Shown: piece by piece, positions 1 to 10,929 of the stretch | How the letters are laid out: every line of letters begins with the position of its first letter | How positions within the stretch are numbered: position 1 is the first letter of the stretch | Assembly: GCF_003265705.1 (NCBI RefSeq) | Contig: NW_020312902.1 | Span: forward strand, 10,875,241-10,939,240 | Origin: Callorhinus ursinus | Lineage: Eukaryota; Chordata; Mammalia; Carnivora; Otariidae | Length of the DNA stretch: 64,000 bases | Direction of reading: 5' to 3' | Notes under the pieces: model-generated | What the model was told of the DNA's origin: nothing | What the model saw: the letters and a program-made list of their open reading frames with translations, nothing else | Database searches by the model: none | Made by a program: the position numbers and the translations under genes

Positions 1-719
1 CTTTCTGGCCTGCCAGGTCTTTGTGGATAAGTCTGTTGCCAATCTAATATTTCTACCATTATAGGTTACATATCTCTTCTCCCGAGCTGCTTTCAAGATT
101 TTCTCTTTGTCTCTGAGACTCATAAGTTTTACTATTAGATGTCGGGGTGTTGACCTATTTTGATTGATTTTGAGAGGGGTTCTCTGTGCCTCCTGGATTT
201 TGATGCCTGTTTCCTTCCTCACATTAGGGAAGTTCTCTGCTATTATTTGCTCCAATATACCTTCTGCCCCTCTCTCTCTTTCTTCTTCTTCTGGGATCCC
301 AATTATTCTAATGTTGTTTCGTCTTATCGTATCGCTTATCTCTCGAATTCTGCCCTCGTGATCGTGTCGTTGTTTATCTCTCTTTTTCTCAGCCTCTTTA
401 TTTTCCATCATTTGGTCTTCTATATCACTGAATCTCTCTTCTGCCTCATTTATCCTAGCAGTTAGTGCCCCCATTTTTTATTGCACCTCATTAATAGCCT
501 TTTTGATTTCGACTTGGTTAGATTTTATTTCTTTTATTTCTCCAGAAAGGTTTTCTCTAATAACTTCCATGCTTTTTTCAAGCCCAGCTAGTATCTTTAA
601 AGTCATGATTCTGAACTCTATGTCTGACATCGTACTAATGTCTGTATTGAGTAGGTCCCTGGCTGATGGTACTACCTCTTGTTCTTTCTGCTGAAGTGAT
701 TTTTTTCTTGTCTTGTCAT
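1..719 (-). pseudogene. L1 ORF1 (ORF1p) N-terminal and central part, broken
   Basis: ORF1p is the RNA-binding trimeric chaperone of the L1 ribonucleoprotein. The minus-strand translation shows a charged N-terminus, a heptad-rich coiled-coil segment, and then the start of the RRM-like domain ('NIRIIGIPEEEERERG'), where the window ends. The likely start codon is at 717-719. The homopolymer at about 694-700 has one base too few to hold the frame, and an in-frame TAA lies at 478-480. It aligns by eye with the open ORF1 at 26475-27365. It cannot encode a full ORF1p. Confidence 0.85.
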
Positions 720-925
720 TTTGTCCAGAGGAGAATAGATGAATGAGAGAACAAAATGCTAACAGTTTAACAACGTCCCCAGCAAATATACTCTATACAA
801 ATCAGAAAAGACCTGAAACCAGGGGAAAAGAAAGGGAAAGAAAGAAAAAAGAAAGAGAAAAAAAAAGAAAAAAAAGATAAAAACAAAAACAAAACAATAC
901 AAAAAAACAGAATATGATGAAATAT

Positions 926-1435
926 GATCAGGCTAGTGCATAGATCAGTGCCACACACTAGATTTTGGGCGTATTTTCGTCTGTTAGAAAAAAGTGCCTC
1001 CTAAAATTTTAAAGGAAGAAAGACATATATTAACAAAATAGGGGTTGATACAATGAAGGGATGGAAGATGACTGTAAAGATGAAAATTATAAAAGATTTT
1101 ATAAAAGGAATTGATAGGATAAGAAGTTGTTTGAAAAAAGAAAGAGGAAGATGAAAAAAAAATAAAAAAGGGAGAGAATGTGATCAGGCAGGAGACTAGA
1201 ACAAAGCCATATATTAGTGATTTAGGTTATATTTTGATCTGTTAGAAGAAACTGTATCTCAAAATTTTAAAGAGAGAACAACCTATATATATATGCCAAA
1301 AATAAGGGTAACTACTATGAAGGGATAAAATATGACTCTAAAAATGAAAAATAAATGTTTTTTTTTTAAAAAGGGATTGATAAGATGTTGGTTGAAAAAG
1401 GGAAAAAGAAAAATTAAAAAAAACAGTTAAAAAAT
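926..1435 (-). repeat. Diverged tandem duplication inside L1 5' UTR (about 256-bp unit, two copies)
   Basis: Two successive A-rich blocks share an ordered set of landmarks: 'gatcaggc' at 926 and 1182, then a 'tctgttaga' segment, 'aaaattttaaag', 'atgaagggat', 'ttgataggat'/'ttgataagat', and a final A/G-rich stretch. The offset between matching landmarks is about 256 bp. The copies are clearly related but diverged by substitutions and small indels, so the duplication is older than this insertion or belongs to the subfamily. Confidence 0.75.
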
Positions 1436-2508
1436 TAACTTTGATGAACTAATGAATCATGGTAAAAAAAAAAAAGTCATGAATTCTATGTGCAGTATTC
1501 CCCTAGCGCTGGATTTCTCCCGTTCTCCTTGATCGGTAAACTTGGTCTTGGCTTGTTGGCTGTTTGGGCTGATCTTCTGGGGGAGGGGCCTGTTGCCATG
1601 GTTCCCAAATGTCTTTGTGGGAGGCGGAATTGCCGCGCCCTTTTCCGACCGGGCTAAGCAAGCTGCTTGGGTTTGCTCTCAGGAGCTTTTGTTCCCTGCA
1701 AGTCTGGGTACAGCTTTGGAGGACCAGGGGGAAAATGGTGGCCTCCCAATATCCGCCTGGAGGAGCTGAGAATTCGGGGCCCCGCTCCTCAGTGCGCCCC
1801 CAGAGAAAAGCAGTCACTCCCTTGTCCCTGGTCTCCGGCCGCACTCCGTGCTCACCCGGCCTGTGACCGAGCCTTTCTATCTCTGGCACCTGACCCCGTG
1901 TGGAGTCTCCAAACCCAGCAGATCCCTGCGGTGCACTGCCGGACCGCTCCTCCTGGGGGAGGAAGGGGAGTCTCCCCGGCTCTGCCGCTTGTTGGGTCCC
2001 TGCTGGAGGCGCAGTGGCCCGACTGGGCCGCGGATCACAGTTTATGGCAACCCCAAGCTGAGAGCCCACGCCTCGGCTCCGTCTCTGCAGCCGGCTTCCC
2101 CGCTCTGATACCTGGGAGCTCTGGCGCACTCAGGCACCCCCTGTCTTTCTGTGACCCTGAGGGTCCTGAGACCACACTGTTCCGTGAGGGTTCCACCTCT
2201 GCTTAGCCACTGGAGCGACGTCCCTCAGCAGAGCCAACTTCTAAAAGTTCCGAGTTTGTGCTCCGCGGCTCTAGCACTTGCCAGAAGCAGCCGATGGAGG
2301 CCCCCTCCCCCGCCGTCTATCCTCCCGAATATCGCCTCGGATTCACTTCTCCGCACGTCCTACCTTCCAAGAAGTGGTCGCTTCTCTGTTCAGAGAGTTG
2401 TTGCTACTGTCTTCTTCGGTCTCCAGTTGAGTTCATAGGTGTTCAGAATGGTTTGATCCCTATTCAGCTGAATTCCTGAGAGCAGATGAAATCCAGGTCT
2501 CCTACTCC

Positions 2509-2520
2509 TCCGCCATCTTG
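2509..2520 (-). promoter_or_regulatory. YY1-like site at L1 5' terminus
   Basis: The minus strand reads 'caagatggcgga' about 10 nt inside the L1 5' end. This matches the AAGATGGC core bound by YY1, which in human L1 sits at a similar place and directs accurate transcription start. Function here is inferred from family knowledge. Confidence 0.55.
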
Positions 2521-2529
2521 CTCCGCCCC

Positions 2530-2879
2530 TGATACAGGTTTTGTGCCTTGGTTTCCTTTTCCAGACTGGCTGACGTGTTTGTTTTTTTTTTACATGCAAG
2601 GTCTTTCTTATGTAGATTTTCTCACATCCAACCACAGAAATAACCAGATACAAAAACTAATGGAGACACACATATTGTTATACAAATACATCAGTATCTA
2701 AGAAGGAAATTTTCCCTTATATTATTAAGAATGTTCTAACAACTGCCCTGAAGGTTGATATTTCTACCTCTCACTCAAACTCTTCTGAAACAGAAATTAT
2801 CTTTAGGACTTTAGGATTACTGTTTGAAATTGTTTTAGTGAGGTTTATTTTGCATGTATTTTAATGTATTGCATGTATT
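2530..2879. other. Unassigned flank of the first L1
   Basis: Host sequence next to the L1 5' end, AT-rich with a short T run at 2581-2591. No repeat family, gene or regulatory element was recognised. Confidence 0.4.
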
Positions 2880-3370
2880 TTATTTTGTGTGAAGTTGGGT
2901 ATTTTTTCATATGTTTAATGTCTTTTGAAGTCCATTTCTGATGAACTTTAGTTATCATGTTTTGCCACTTTTTATTTGAACATTTGTTTTTTTTTCTATG
3001 AATTTATAAAGGTTCTTTCCATTTCAAAGAATTGGACCCTTTACTTGAAATATGAGTTTTAATTTTGCTTCCATTTTGCCATTTTTTTCTTTGTTTATTG
3101 CTGTTTTTGCTATTCATACTTATAATTTTTATGTTGTAATTGAACAAACTTTTCTAGGTGTGGCACAAAATTTAGAAGTCCAAATATATTTGATAAATCT
3201 GAGATAAAAAGTAATTTAAAATACTCTTCCATGGTTTTTACTAGTAATATCTAGCCTTATTTTTTTTTACATTTAATTCTTGGACCATTCTGAGATTCAT
3301 TCACTAGAACACATAAATCCACATTTATTTGATTTTAAATGGGCACCCCATTCCAACCTAATTCACTCTA
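2880..3370 (-). mobile_element. Ancient L1 fragment (ORF2 C-terminal region)
   Basis: The order of degraded motifs follows the antisense of the L1 ORF2 3' half: 'attttttcatatgttta', a 'tttataaaggttc' segment, 'acatttaattcttggaccattctgag' in spread form, then 'gcaccccattccaac'. It is much more diverged than the young L1s in this window and carries many stops. An A/G-rich stretch follows at 3371-3411. Confidence 0.6.
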
Positions 3371-3411
3371 AAAGGAAAAAAAAAATGAAGGAAAAAAGAA
3401 AGAAAGAAGAC

Positions 3412-3789
3412 ATGTCCTATAATACAGATTTCTGTGTTTAAATATTGTCATTGATTTAGATCCTTATAGAATCTTCTTTTCTGAAATTCTGGCCAGTATA
3501 CTTTCCTGATTTATAATTCAGAGGAAGTCTACAGAAAACTGGATATAGTTAGAGGTCTCCTGAACTTTTGTTTCTTGGGCATATCATGTTGATTTCAACC
3601 CATTATTTACTAAAATTTAGTAATTTTAAATTGAAGCATATTGAGTTTTATGGTGCATCAATGATTTTTATATTTACTAAACTCTAATTGGAATGCAGCT
3701 ATTTATTCCTATGTTTACATTTAGTTTGGTTCTACAAAATGCATATTCTATATCATATGAGCAAGCCACTCTCTCCGACACTGCAAGGC
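3412..3789. other. Unassigned AT-rich sequence
   Basis: No open frame of note and no repeat recognised. It lies between an old L1 fragment and a weak L2-like segment. Confidence 0.35.
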
Positions 3790-4030
3790 ATCCACAGATA
3801 ATTAAGACTACCTCCTGCCTTCAAGGAACTTACATAGAGATAAAAAAGTAGATCAGTGAGTACAATAAGAATCAGAAGAAAATATTTTTTTCTCAGAAAT
3901 ATAAAAGATGCTTATCTTATGGGAATACAAAAGAGGGAAAAGTCTCACGTTTATGAAGGAGCTATGCTGGAAAGTATTCATGGAGGAGATATTTAATATT
4001 TGAGATAGTTCCTAGTAAGTTGAGGTGGGC
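3790..4030 (-). mobile_element. Possible L2 (LINE-2) fragment
   Basis: 'cttcaaggaacttacat' followed by degraded text resembles the antisense L2 3' region seen more clearly at 10610 and 42990. Divergence is high and only the first part is persuasive. Confidence 0.3.
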
Positions 4031-5130
4031 TGTAGGAAGGTCAATTGAGGAATGGAACTCTGAAGAAAAAAAATAGGGTTGGAGTAGTTAGAAAACTATT
4101 TCCATACAGAAAGAAGTCTAGTTTAACTGGGTTGTGGAATATTTACTGAGGGACAATGAGAAGTAAATTTGGAAAGGTAAATTGCCATCAGATCAAGAAT
4201 GGTATTTGCTCAGCATTTCCAGGTATTAGAGAGATGTTTAAAGTTTGAAGAGGTAGAGGGTAACGTAATTCTACATTAGAAGAATTAACCAAGTAGCCGA
4301 ATAAGGATTGACAGCAGCTTTAGTTTATTCATGAAGTGTTTAGGAAGCAGTCATTATTTCTGCTAGAAGAAGTCAAATCCCACCTGCCCTTAGGAGCTTC
4401 TATCCTATCCTTGGAGGTGTGAATTTTATGTGTGTGGTGGGTGGAAATGGGAGGTGGCACTGAATATAGGCATCTCCTAGAACCTGGCAGATACTGGGAT
4501 TCAAATAACCAACAGTTGGTTCTTGCATTTTTTCCCCTTGATTTTGTACCTCGTGCAATAAGAACATGCTATGTGAGAAACCTTGAAGTTTCTGGATTCT
4601 ATAGGGCAGTTTGGGCAGGTGTAGTTGATTGAGGTGAAAGTCTGCATCTGTGTAGTCCCCTTGAGGTTTCTTGGGGTTCTGGTAAGAAATAATGGAATGT
4701 CTTCAGGTGGGGTCGGGAAGAGTGTGCTGGAATATCACATATGTTTGCCTAGCTTTTTTCTGAAACTTCCTGGAAGACTTCTAGCCACTAACGCATTAAA
4801 AAAAAATCTGTCATGTAAATTTAATTTGCTAAAAAGCTTATGGATAAATAACCAAAACCACATTCTAATCAGTATTTTAAGCTAGCATAATTATGTGCTG
4901 TTGGCCTGGTGGAGAGGATGGGGAGTTGGACCTAAATGCCTTTGACATCCTCTCCTGCAGGCACCCACAGACCTTCCTCCCTTCCATTTGAGGCTTCAGT
5001 TTACAAAAATGTTTCCTTTACCTTTGAGGTCTGAGAGACAGTTGGTAATGGCTGGCTGCCTTTGAAGGCTCTGACCTTCAAAGGTCAGGGTAGACATTTA
5101 AATTTAGCACCTGGACATCCATATTCACTT
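4031..5130. other. Unassigned host sequence with one 10-bp hairpin
   Basis: Short open frames (66-86 codons) show no domain or homology I can recognise. A perfect 10-bp inverted repeat with a 6-nt loop lies at 5059-5084 ('cctttgaagg' and its complement). No splice, promoter or RNA-gene signature stands out. Confidence 0.4.
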
Positions 5131-5200
5131 TTTAAAAAAAATTTATTTTATTATGTTATGTTAATCACTATACATTACTTCTTTTCATTTGATGTCCCCA
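5131..5200 (-). mobile_element. Very short 5'-truncated L1 3' end
   Basis: About 70 bp matching the 3' terminus of the carnivore L1 ('attatgttatgttaatcac' type), poly(T) on the left so the element is on the minus strand. The same terminus opens the longer L1s at 8147 and 22292. No clear TSD was found. Confidence 0.7.
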
Positions 5201-5360
5201 GGGAAAGCAGATTTCTAGTAGCTAAGTCCTCTGAGTGATAGATGACATCTAGGTTTCTTTTAAAATGACGTGACTGGGGCTCCCATGTATACCCCAGCCC
5301 ATGAGGAAGGAAACTCCATTTCACATTTACCATGCTTGAGATTACAATAGACAGATGAAT

Positions 5361-5400
<40 letters not shown>

Positions 5401-5401
5401 G
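5361..5401. repeat. (GA)n microsatellite
   Basis: About 40 bp of nearly uninterrupted GA dinucleotides with one phase break near 5392. Confidence 0.9.
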
Positions 5402-6390
5402 CTTACATCTGCAGGGTAGAGAAATGTGAGTGGGAAGGAATATGATTTAAAAGTGGTCTGACAATGGTCAGGTACATCCCTCTACAAAAGAGTGCAAGGT
5501 TCTGGGTAGAATAATTTCTGTATCAATAAATAAAGAAGGAATTGAGATCACAATCAAGTCACAGGAGCGGAGAAATTGGTGATTGTTGAACATGGCGATG
5601 TAGTTGATTGAAGTCTAGAGTAAGGTTGTCTCTAGAAGAGCTCTTCAAAGGTCATGATGATTCACCCTAAGCCCCCTGGGATATACTCATAAGGGAGGTT
5701 ATTATTGGAACAGCTTGGGAACTGTTACAGGTGGAGAGAAGGGACTCTTAGCGGACCTTCCAGTGCCACCAAATAAGTTCTAGCTCTGGGGCCTTTGACC
5801 CAATCTCCTACTCTGGATCTTGAGGCCAATTTTGAGAATGATGTGATGACATATCTAGGAAAATATCTCAGGACAGGTAGTATTTGGTGTCTATTTACTG
5901 GGTGACAGATCGATATTTCTAATTGTGCAACTCCAAGAATTTATTTGTATGGGCCCATGTTTATAGTTTCTGTAATGTTAGCTTTTTATTTTTAGTTTCC
6001 TGTTGACAACAGGTCTAGAAAATATGGAAACTTCATAGAGAAAGATTGTCTTTGAGTGAACCATGAACTGGAAAAAAGAGGTAGAAGACCACTGAGCAGT
6101 AATAAATATGGAAGAAGTTGAGGAAGTAAAAAAAGGAAAGTAAATGAAGGCCCCCCTTGGTGGGGTGGGGGGCGGCAGGGAGCTGTGAGAAGGGTTCCCA
6201 GGAATACAAGGTCTGGTTATAAGTCAGGCTGAAAAGGAAGTGAAGAAGGTACCCAAGAGAGCGAGCAGACGTTATCATATCTCAAACTGCAGAATTTTCT
6301 TGTCATTGGTCTAGTTACTGTCTTCAGCCAAAGACCAAATACATTTCCTTACTTACTCAACAATACCAGGTAGCTATAAACAAGAACACG
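5402..6390. other. Unassigned host sequence
   Basis: No recognised repeat or coding segment. It contains a 15-bp palindrome 'cctgttgacaacagg' at 5999-6013 and a G-rich patch near 6157-6178. The longest frame (81 codons, minus) has no recognisable domain. Confidence 0.4.
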
Positions 6391-6575
6391 AATATCCACG
6401 ACCATTGTTTACTATGTACAAAATATGTGCCAATATCTTCATAAATTTCTTTACAAGCACATTAATTAACCCTTGCCATGATCCTACAAGGTGATAGAGA
6501 AGGGGCAACAGGCTTAGAGAAGGCAAACCATTTGCCTAAAATTTCACCACTGATGTCTGTGAGTGTTTGAATCTA
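6391..6575 (-). mobile_element. MIR SINE fragment
   Basis: Antisense MIR layout: 'tttactatgtac', then 'attaattaaccc', then a degraded 'gatgaggaaactgaggc'-like core ('aggcttagagaaggc'), ending in the 'gtgtttgaatctagatct' segment. Typical old mammal-wide repeat divergence. Confidence 0.6.
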
Positions 6576-7667
6576 GATCTATATTAGCAGAGATATCTTT
6601 CTTCTTGGGGTGTATAACTAAGTTATTGTTATTATTAGGCTACCTTTGAGACAATTGGAACCAGAAAAGTACTTTCTCATATTTAGGGTGAGTGCTTTCT
6701 GTGGCAGAGTAAGGGGGCACACATTCCAGGGTTATATTTTATCCTGTCAAGAAGGGCCTTAGGCTTGCCATCAAGTGTGAGTGCCCACACAATTAACCGA
6801 GCATTACTGAAGCGAACTCTGGCTTTGAAACTTAGAAATACGCTTTTGAAAGCAATTGTAGGAGAGGCAGTGCTAAAAAAAAAAAGTCAGCAGTTTTAAA
6901 GCAGAAAGAAAAACGTTTATTAAAAAAAGCTCTATTAATGTCATCAACTTTCCTTTGCTTAAGGTCAAAACCTTACAGTATGTTGGAATACTATTATATT
7001 ACAAATGAGTTCCAACAATCATCTGTTTTCATGGTCTTGTCAGGTCTCTGACTGGGGTCTTTCTATTTGATCATTGTTGTGTTAATGACTGTGATTCAAT
7101 GAATAAGCTATGATACCTACAGTTTTAAATTAGTGTGTGTGTGAGAGAGAGAGAGACGGAAAGAGAGAGGGGAAGAGCCAAAAGGGGACTATGTGGTCAG
7201 AGGAAGATTCTTTCTACTGGTTTACATCATTGAAGACAATCTGATATAGAAACTACTGATTTATATATAGTTGAAAGCAAAGAAATCTGTCAGGAAAGTA
7301 AACACAATCATATTGACCCTTTTTGAAAGGCGAAAGACTCAGAGAATAGGATATGTGGGGCAAGTCGTCCAATGTGTGTTTGGCTACCTCATTGACATCC
7401 AAGTTCTATTCCCAGAAGATTATGCTTCAAAGAGAATTAGCCTCTGTCATTTACATAACGCATCAAGGTCAGCAAAGAACTTTTTAAAATATATAATGAA
7501 GTAAGCACAGGGCTAGAATTTGAATCTCATTAAAGATAGACTTCAGCCAGAATATGGGTGTCTAATTCAAGGCAGGTATACAAAATGTTTTTTAAGTATC
7601 AGGATTTATAAGCATGTTCTGTAAAATGGTGGTAACTTAGTGGGGGGAGGGGCATCATCCTTGGGTC
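6576..7667. other. Unassigned host sequence with short simple repeats
   Basis: Contains a short A run at 6877-6887 and a mixed GT/GA simple repeat at about 7133-7175. No gene or interspersed repeat identified. Confidence 0.4.
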
Positions 7668-7682
7668 TAGAAGGTTCTTTCT

Positions 7683-7983
7683 TTTTTTTTTAATTTAAAT
7701 TCAATTAGCCAATATATAATACCTCATTAGTTTCAGATGTAGTGTCCAATAATTCATCAGTTGTACCTAACACCCAGTGCACATCACATCACATGCCCTC
7801 TTTAATACCCATCACCCAGTTACCCCATCCTCCCACCCACCTCCTGTTCTGCAACCCTCAATTTGTTTCCCAGAGTTGAGAGTCTTTCATTGTTTGTTTC
7901 CCTCTCTGATTTCTCCCATTCAGTTTTCCTTCCCTTCTCCTATGAGCCTCTGCATTATTTCTTACATTCCACATGTGAGTGAA
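7683..7983 (-). mobile_element. 5'-truncated L1 3' end with target-site duplication
   Basis: About 300 bp of carnivore L1 3' UTR of the 'attcaattagccaa' type, minus strand, with poly(T) at the left end. It is bracketed by a 15-bp TSD: 'tagaaggttctttct' at 7668-7682 and 'tagaaggttatttct' at 7984-7998, one mismatch. Its 3' UTR differs from the L1s at 8147 and 22292, so it is a separate subfamily. Confidence 0.9.
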
Positions 7984-8059
7984 TAGAAGGTTATTTCTAT
8001 AAGGGATTTCAGCAATCATCTACTCTATTTCTGATACAAATACCAGAAGAAATTTGAGG

Positions 8060-8146
8060 ATCAGAGAAATTTAATAATTAACCAAGGTTATAACTCTAGT
8101 CAGTGTCAAAGCTAGAATTAAAATTCAGATTTCCTGATAGTCTCTT
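8060..8146 (-). mobile_element. MIR fragment interrupted by L1
   Basis: Degraded antisense MIR text ('ggatcagagaaatttaataatt', in parts, then 'accaaggttataactctag') runs up to the TSD of the L1 that follows, so the L1 landed in or next to this older SINE. Confidence 0.45.
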
Positions 8147-8311
8147 TTATTTTTTCTCTTTTTTTTTAAATTTAATTTTATTATGTTATGTTAATCACCA
8201 TACATTACATCATTAGTTTTTGATGTAGTGTTCCATGATTCATTGTTTGCATATAACACCCAGTGCTCCATTCAGTACATGCCCTCTTTAATACCCATCA
8301 GCAGGGGCTAA

Positions 8312-8336
8312 CCCATCCCCCCACCCCCCTCCCCTC
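8312..8336 (-). promoter_or_regulatory. Potential G-quadruplex in L1 3' UTR block A
   Basis: On the minus strand four G runs (4, 6, 6 and 3 Gs) are separated by loops of 1-2 nt. G-rich polypurine tracts that can form quadruplexes are a known feature of mammalian L1 3' UTRs. Confidence 0.6.
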
Positions 8337-8555
8337 TAGAACCCGCAGTTTGTTTCTCCATAGAGAGTCCATAGTCTCTCATGAGTTGTCTCCCCCTCCG
8401 ATTCCCCCCTCATTTTTCCCTTCCTGCAATCTTTTTTTTTTTTAACATATAATGTATTATTTGTTTCAGAGGTACAGGTCTGTGATTCAACAGTCCCACA
8501 CAATTCACGGCACTCACCATAGCACACCCCCTCCCCAATGTCCATCACCCAGCCA

Positions 8556-8573
8556 CCCCATCCCTCCCACCCC
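8556..8573 (-). promoter_or_regulatory. Potential G-quadruplex in L1 3' UTR block B
   Basis: The minus strand shows four G runs (4, 3, 3, 4) with 1-2 nt loops. It is a second, separate polypurine tract in the same element, supporting the view that blocks A and B are each a complete 3' UTR-like unit. Confidence 0.55.
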
Positions 8574-8620
8574 TCACCACTCCAGGAACCCTCAGTTTGT
8601 TTCCTGAGATTAAGAATTCC

Positions 8621-10446
8621 TCATATCAGTGAGATCATATGATACATGTCTTTCTCTGATTGACTTATTTTGCTCAGCATAATACCCTCCAGTTCCATCC
8701 ATGTCATTGCAAATGGCAAGATTTCATTCCTTTTGATGGCTGCATAATATTCCATTGTATATATATACCACCTCTTCTTTATCCATTTATCTATCGATGG
8801 ACATCTTGGCTCTTTCCAGAGTTTGGCTATTGTGGACCTTGCTGCTATAAACATCAGTGTGCATGTATCCCTTCAGATCCCTACATTTGTATCTTTGGGG
8901 TAAATACCCAGTAGTGCAATTGCTGGGTCATATGGTAGCTCTATTTTCAACTTTTTGAGGAACCTCCATACTGTTTTCCAGAGGGGTTGCACCAGCTTAC
9001 ATTCCCACCAACAGTGTAGGAGGGTTCCCCTTTCTCCACATCCCCACCAACATCTGTCGTTTCCTGACTTGTTAATTTTAGCCATTCTGACGGGTGTGAG
9101 GTGGTATCTCATTGAGGTTTTGATTTGGATTTCCCTGATGCCGAGCGATGCTGAGCACTTTTTCATGTGTCTGTTGGCCATTTGGAGGTCTTCTTTGGAA
9201 AAATGTCTGTTCATGTCTTCTGCCCATTTCTTGATTGGATCATTTGTTCTTTGGGTGTTGAATTTGATAAGTTCTTTATAGATTTTGGATCCTAGCCCTT
9301 TATCTGATATGTCATTTGCAAATATCTTCTCCCATTCTGTCGGTTGTCTTTTCGTTTTGTGGACTGTTTCTTTTGCTGTGCAAAAGCTTTTTACCTTGAT
9401 GAAATCCCAATAGTTCATTTTTGCCCATGCTTCCCTTGCCTTTGGCGATGTTTCTAGGAAGAAGTTGCTGTGGCTGAGGTCGAAGAGGTTGCTGCCTATG
9501 TTCTCCTTTAGGATTTTGATGGACTCCTGTCTCACGTTTAGGTCTTTCAACCATTTGGAGTCTATTTTTGTGTGTGGTGTAAGGAAATGGTCCATGTTCA
9601 TTCTTCCGCATGTGGCTGTCCAATTTTCCCAACACCATTTATTGAAGAGACTGTCTTTTTTCCACTGGACATTCTTCCCTGCTTTGTCGAAGATCAGTTG
9701 ACCATAGAGTTGAGGGCTATTTCTGGGCTCTATTCTGTTCCATTGATCTATGTGTCTGTTTTTGTTCCAGTACCATTACTGTCTTGATGATTACAGCTTT
9801 GCAATAGAGCTTAAAGTCCGGAACTTTGATGCCACCAGCTTTGCTTTTCTTTTTCAACATTCTTCTGGCTATTCGGGGTCTCTTCTGGTTCCATACACAT
9901 TTTAGGATTATTTGTTGCATTTCTTTGAAAAAAAAGTGGATGGTATTTTGATAGGGATTGCATTAAATGTGTAGATTGCTCTAGGTAGTATTGGCATCTT
10001 CACATCTTCACAATATTTGTTCTTCCAATCCATGAACATGGAACATTTTTCCATTTCTTTGTGTCTTCCTCAATTTCTTTCATGAGTATTTTATAGTTTT
10101 CTGAGTACAGATTCTTTGCCTCTTTGGTTACATTTATTCCTAGGTATTTTATGGTTTTGGGTGCAATTGTAAATGGGATCAACTCCTTAATTTCTCTTTC
10201 TTCTGTCTTATTGTTGGTGTATAGGAATGCCACTGATTTCTGTGCATTGACTTTATATCCTGCCACTTTATTGAATTCCTGTATGGGTTCTAGCAGTTTT
10301 GAGGTAGAGTCTTTTAGGTTTTCCACATAAAGTATCATATCATCTGCAAAGAGTGAGAGTTTGACTTCTTCTTTGCTGATTTGGATGTCTTTTATTTCTT
10401 TTTGTTGTCTGATTGCTGTGGCTAGGACTTCTAATACTATGTTCAA
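8621..10446 (-). pseudogene. L1 ORF2 (ORF2p) 3' two-thirds, broken
   Basis: ORF2p supplies endonuclease and reverse transcriptase for L1. This copy starts inside the RT domain ('[14 protein letters not shown]'-type segment) and keeps the catalytic FADD motif in the frame 10000-10446. Further blocks follow in shifted frames. Frame 8873-9601 carries the C-terminal CX3CX7HX4C zinc-knuckle ('CWWGC...H....C'), and 8621-8854 the carboxy-terminus with its stop at 8621-8623. At least two frame changes and internal stops make it non-functional. The endonuclease domain is absent through 5' truncation. Confidence 0.9.
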
Positions 10447-10609
10447 TAGCAGGGGTTATAGCAGACATCCCTGATAGTCTCTTAAGTGTGCATTTGGACA
10501 TTTCATTAATTTGAGCTCAGGGACAAAGTCAATAAAATATTAGTTTTATTTGCAATTCGTCCTGTTCTAGTCATGTTACATATTATCTAATTGTAGTCAC
10601 TTTTGTCTA

Positions 10610-10760
10610 ATATCTATTGAGCACTTTTTGAACTCCAGGTACCATGCTGAGCACTAGGATTCAGCAGTGAGTAAGGCGAGCATAGTCTCCGCTCTCATTT
10701 AGTTTACAGTCTAACAGAACCCAGGTACTAAACAACTATTTATTATAAGTGCAAATGGTG
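10610..10760 (-). mobile_element. L2 (LINE-2) fragment
   Basis: 'tattgagcac', 'ccaggtaccatgctgagcac', then a 'gtttacagtctaacagaac' segment follow the antisense of the L2 3' region in order. Moderately diverged. Confidence 0.6.
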
Positions 10761-10929
10761 TTTGGAAAAGTGGAATCTACCAGGGTCCTTATCAGAGCAA
10801 GCTTTATTATTTCTACTTTATAGAGGAGGAAACAAAAAATACCTTCCAGGAGATTGTTGGGCAAATATTGTAGCAAGAATCTGGGGTTTTAATGGCTCAG
10901 GATCCTTGACACTTACAACAAAATATAGC

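Larger units (their letters stand above)
1..2529 (-). mobile_element. L1 (LINE-1) 5' portion: 5' UTR and ORF1 start, 3' part beyond window
   Basis: On the minus strand this reads as the 5' terminus of a carnivore L1. It begins near 2529 with a GC-rich 'gcggagcaagatggcgg' start, runs through a 1.8-kb 5' UTR and enters ORF1 near 719. The UTR has a GC- and CpG-rich distal half (about 1503-2529) and an A/G-rich proximal half (about 780-1490). The element leaves the window at base 1, so its 3' end and its TSD partner are not visible. ORF1 is broken. The 5' UTR is twice as long as that of the other 5'-complete L1 in the window and starts differently, so the two belong to different subfamilies. Confidence 0.9.
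8147..10467 (-). mobile_element. 5'-truncated L1 with two-block 3' UTR, TSD present
   Basis: Minus-strand L1 of about 2.3 kb, truncated inside the ORF2 reverse transcriptase. The TSD core is 'cctgatagtctctt' at 8133-8146 and 10470-10483. From the 3' end (left) inward it holds 3' UTR block A (8147-8430), an internal T tract (8431-8442), 3' UTR block B (about 8443-8620), and ORF2 sequence up to 10467. One TSD around the whole unit points to a single insertion. A later nested insertion into the poly(A) tail remains possible. Confidence 0.85.

Noticed and set aside
1503..2129. 208-codon minus-strand frame in the first L1
   Set aside because: It lies in the non-coding, GC-rich 5' UTR upstream of ORF1, matches no L1 protein, and a long frame exists on the opposite strand as well.
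8955..9787. Plus-strand frames across the L1 at 8147
   Set aside because: Antisense shadows of L1 ORF2.
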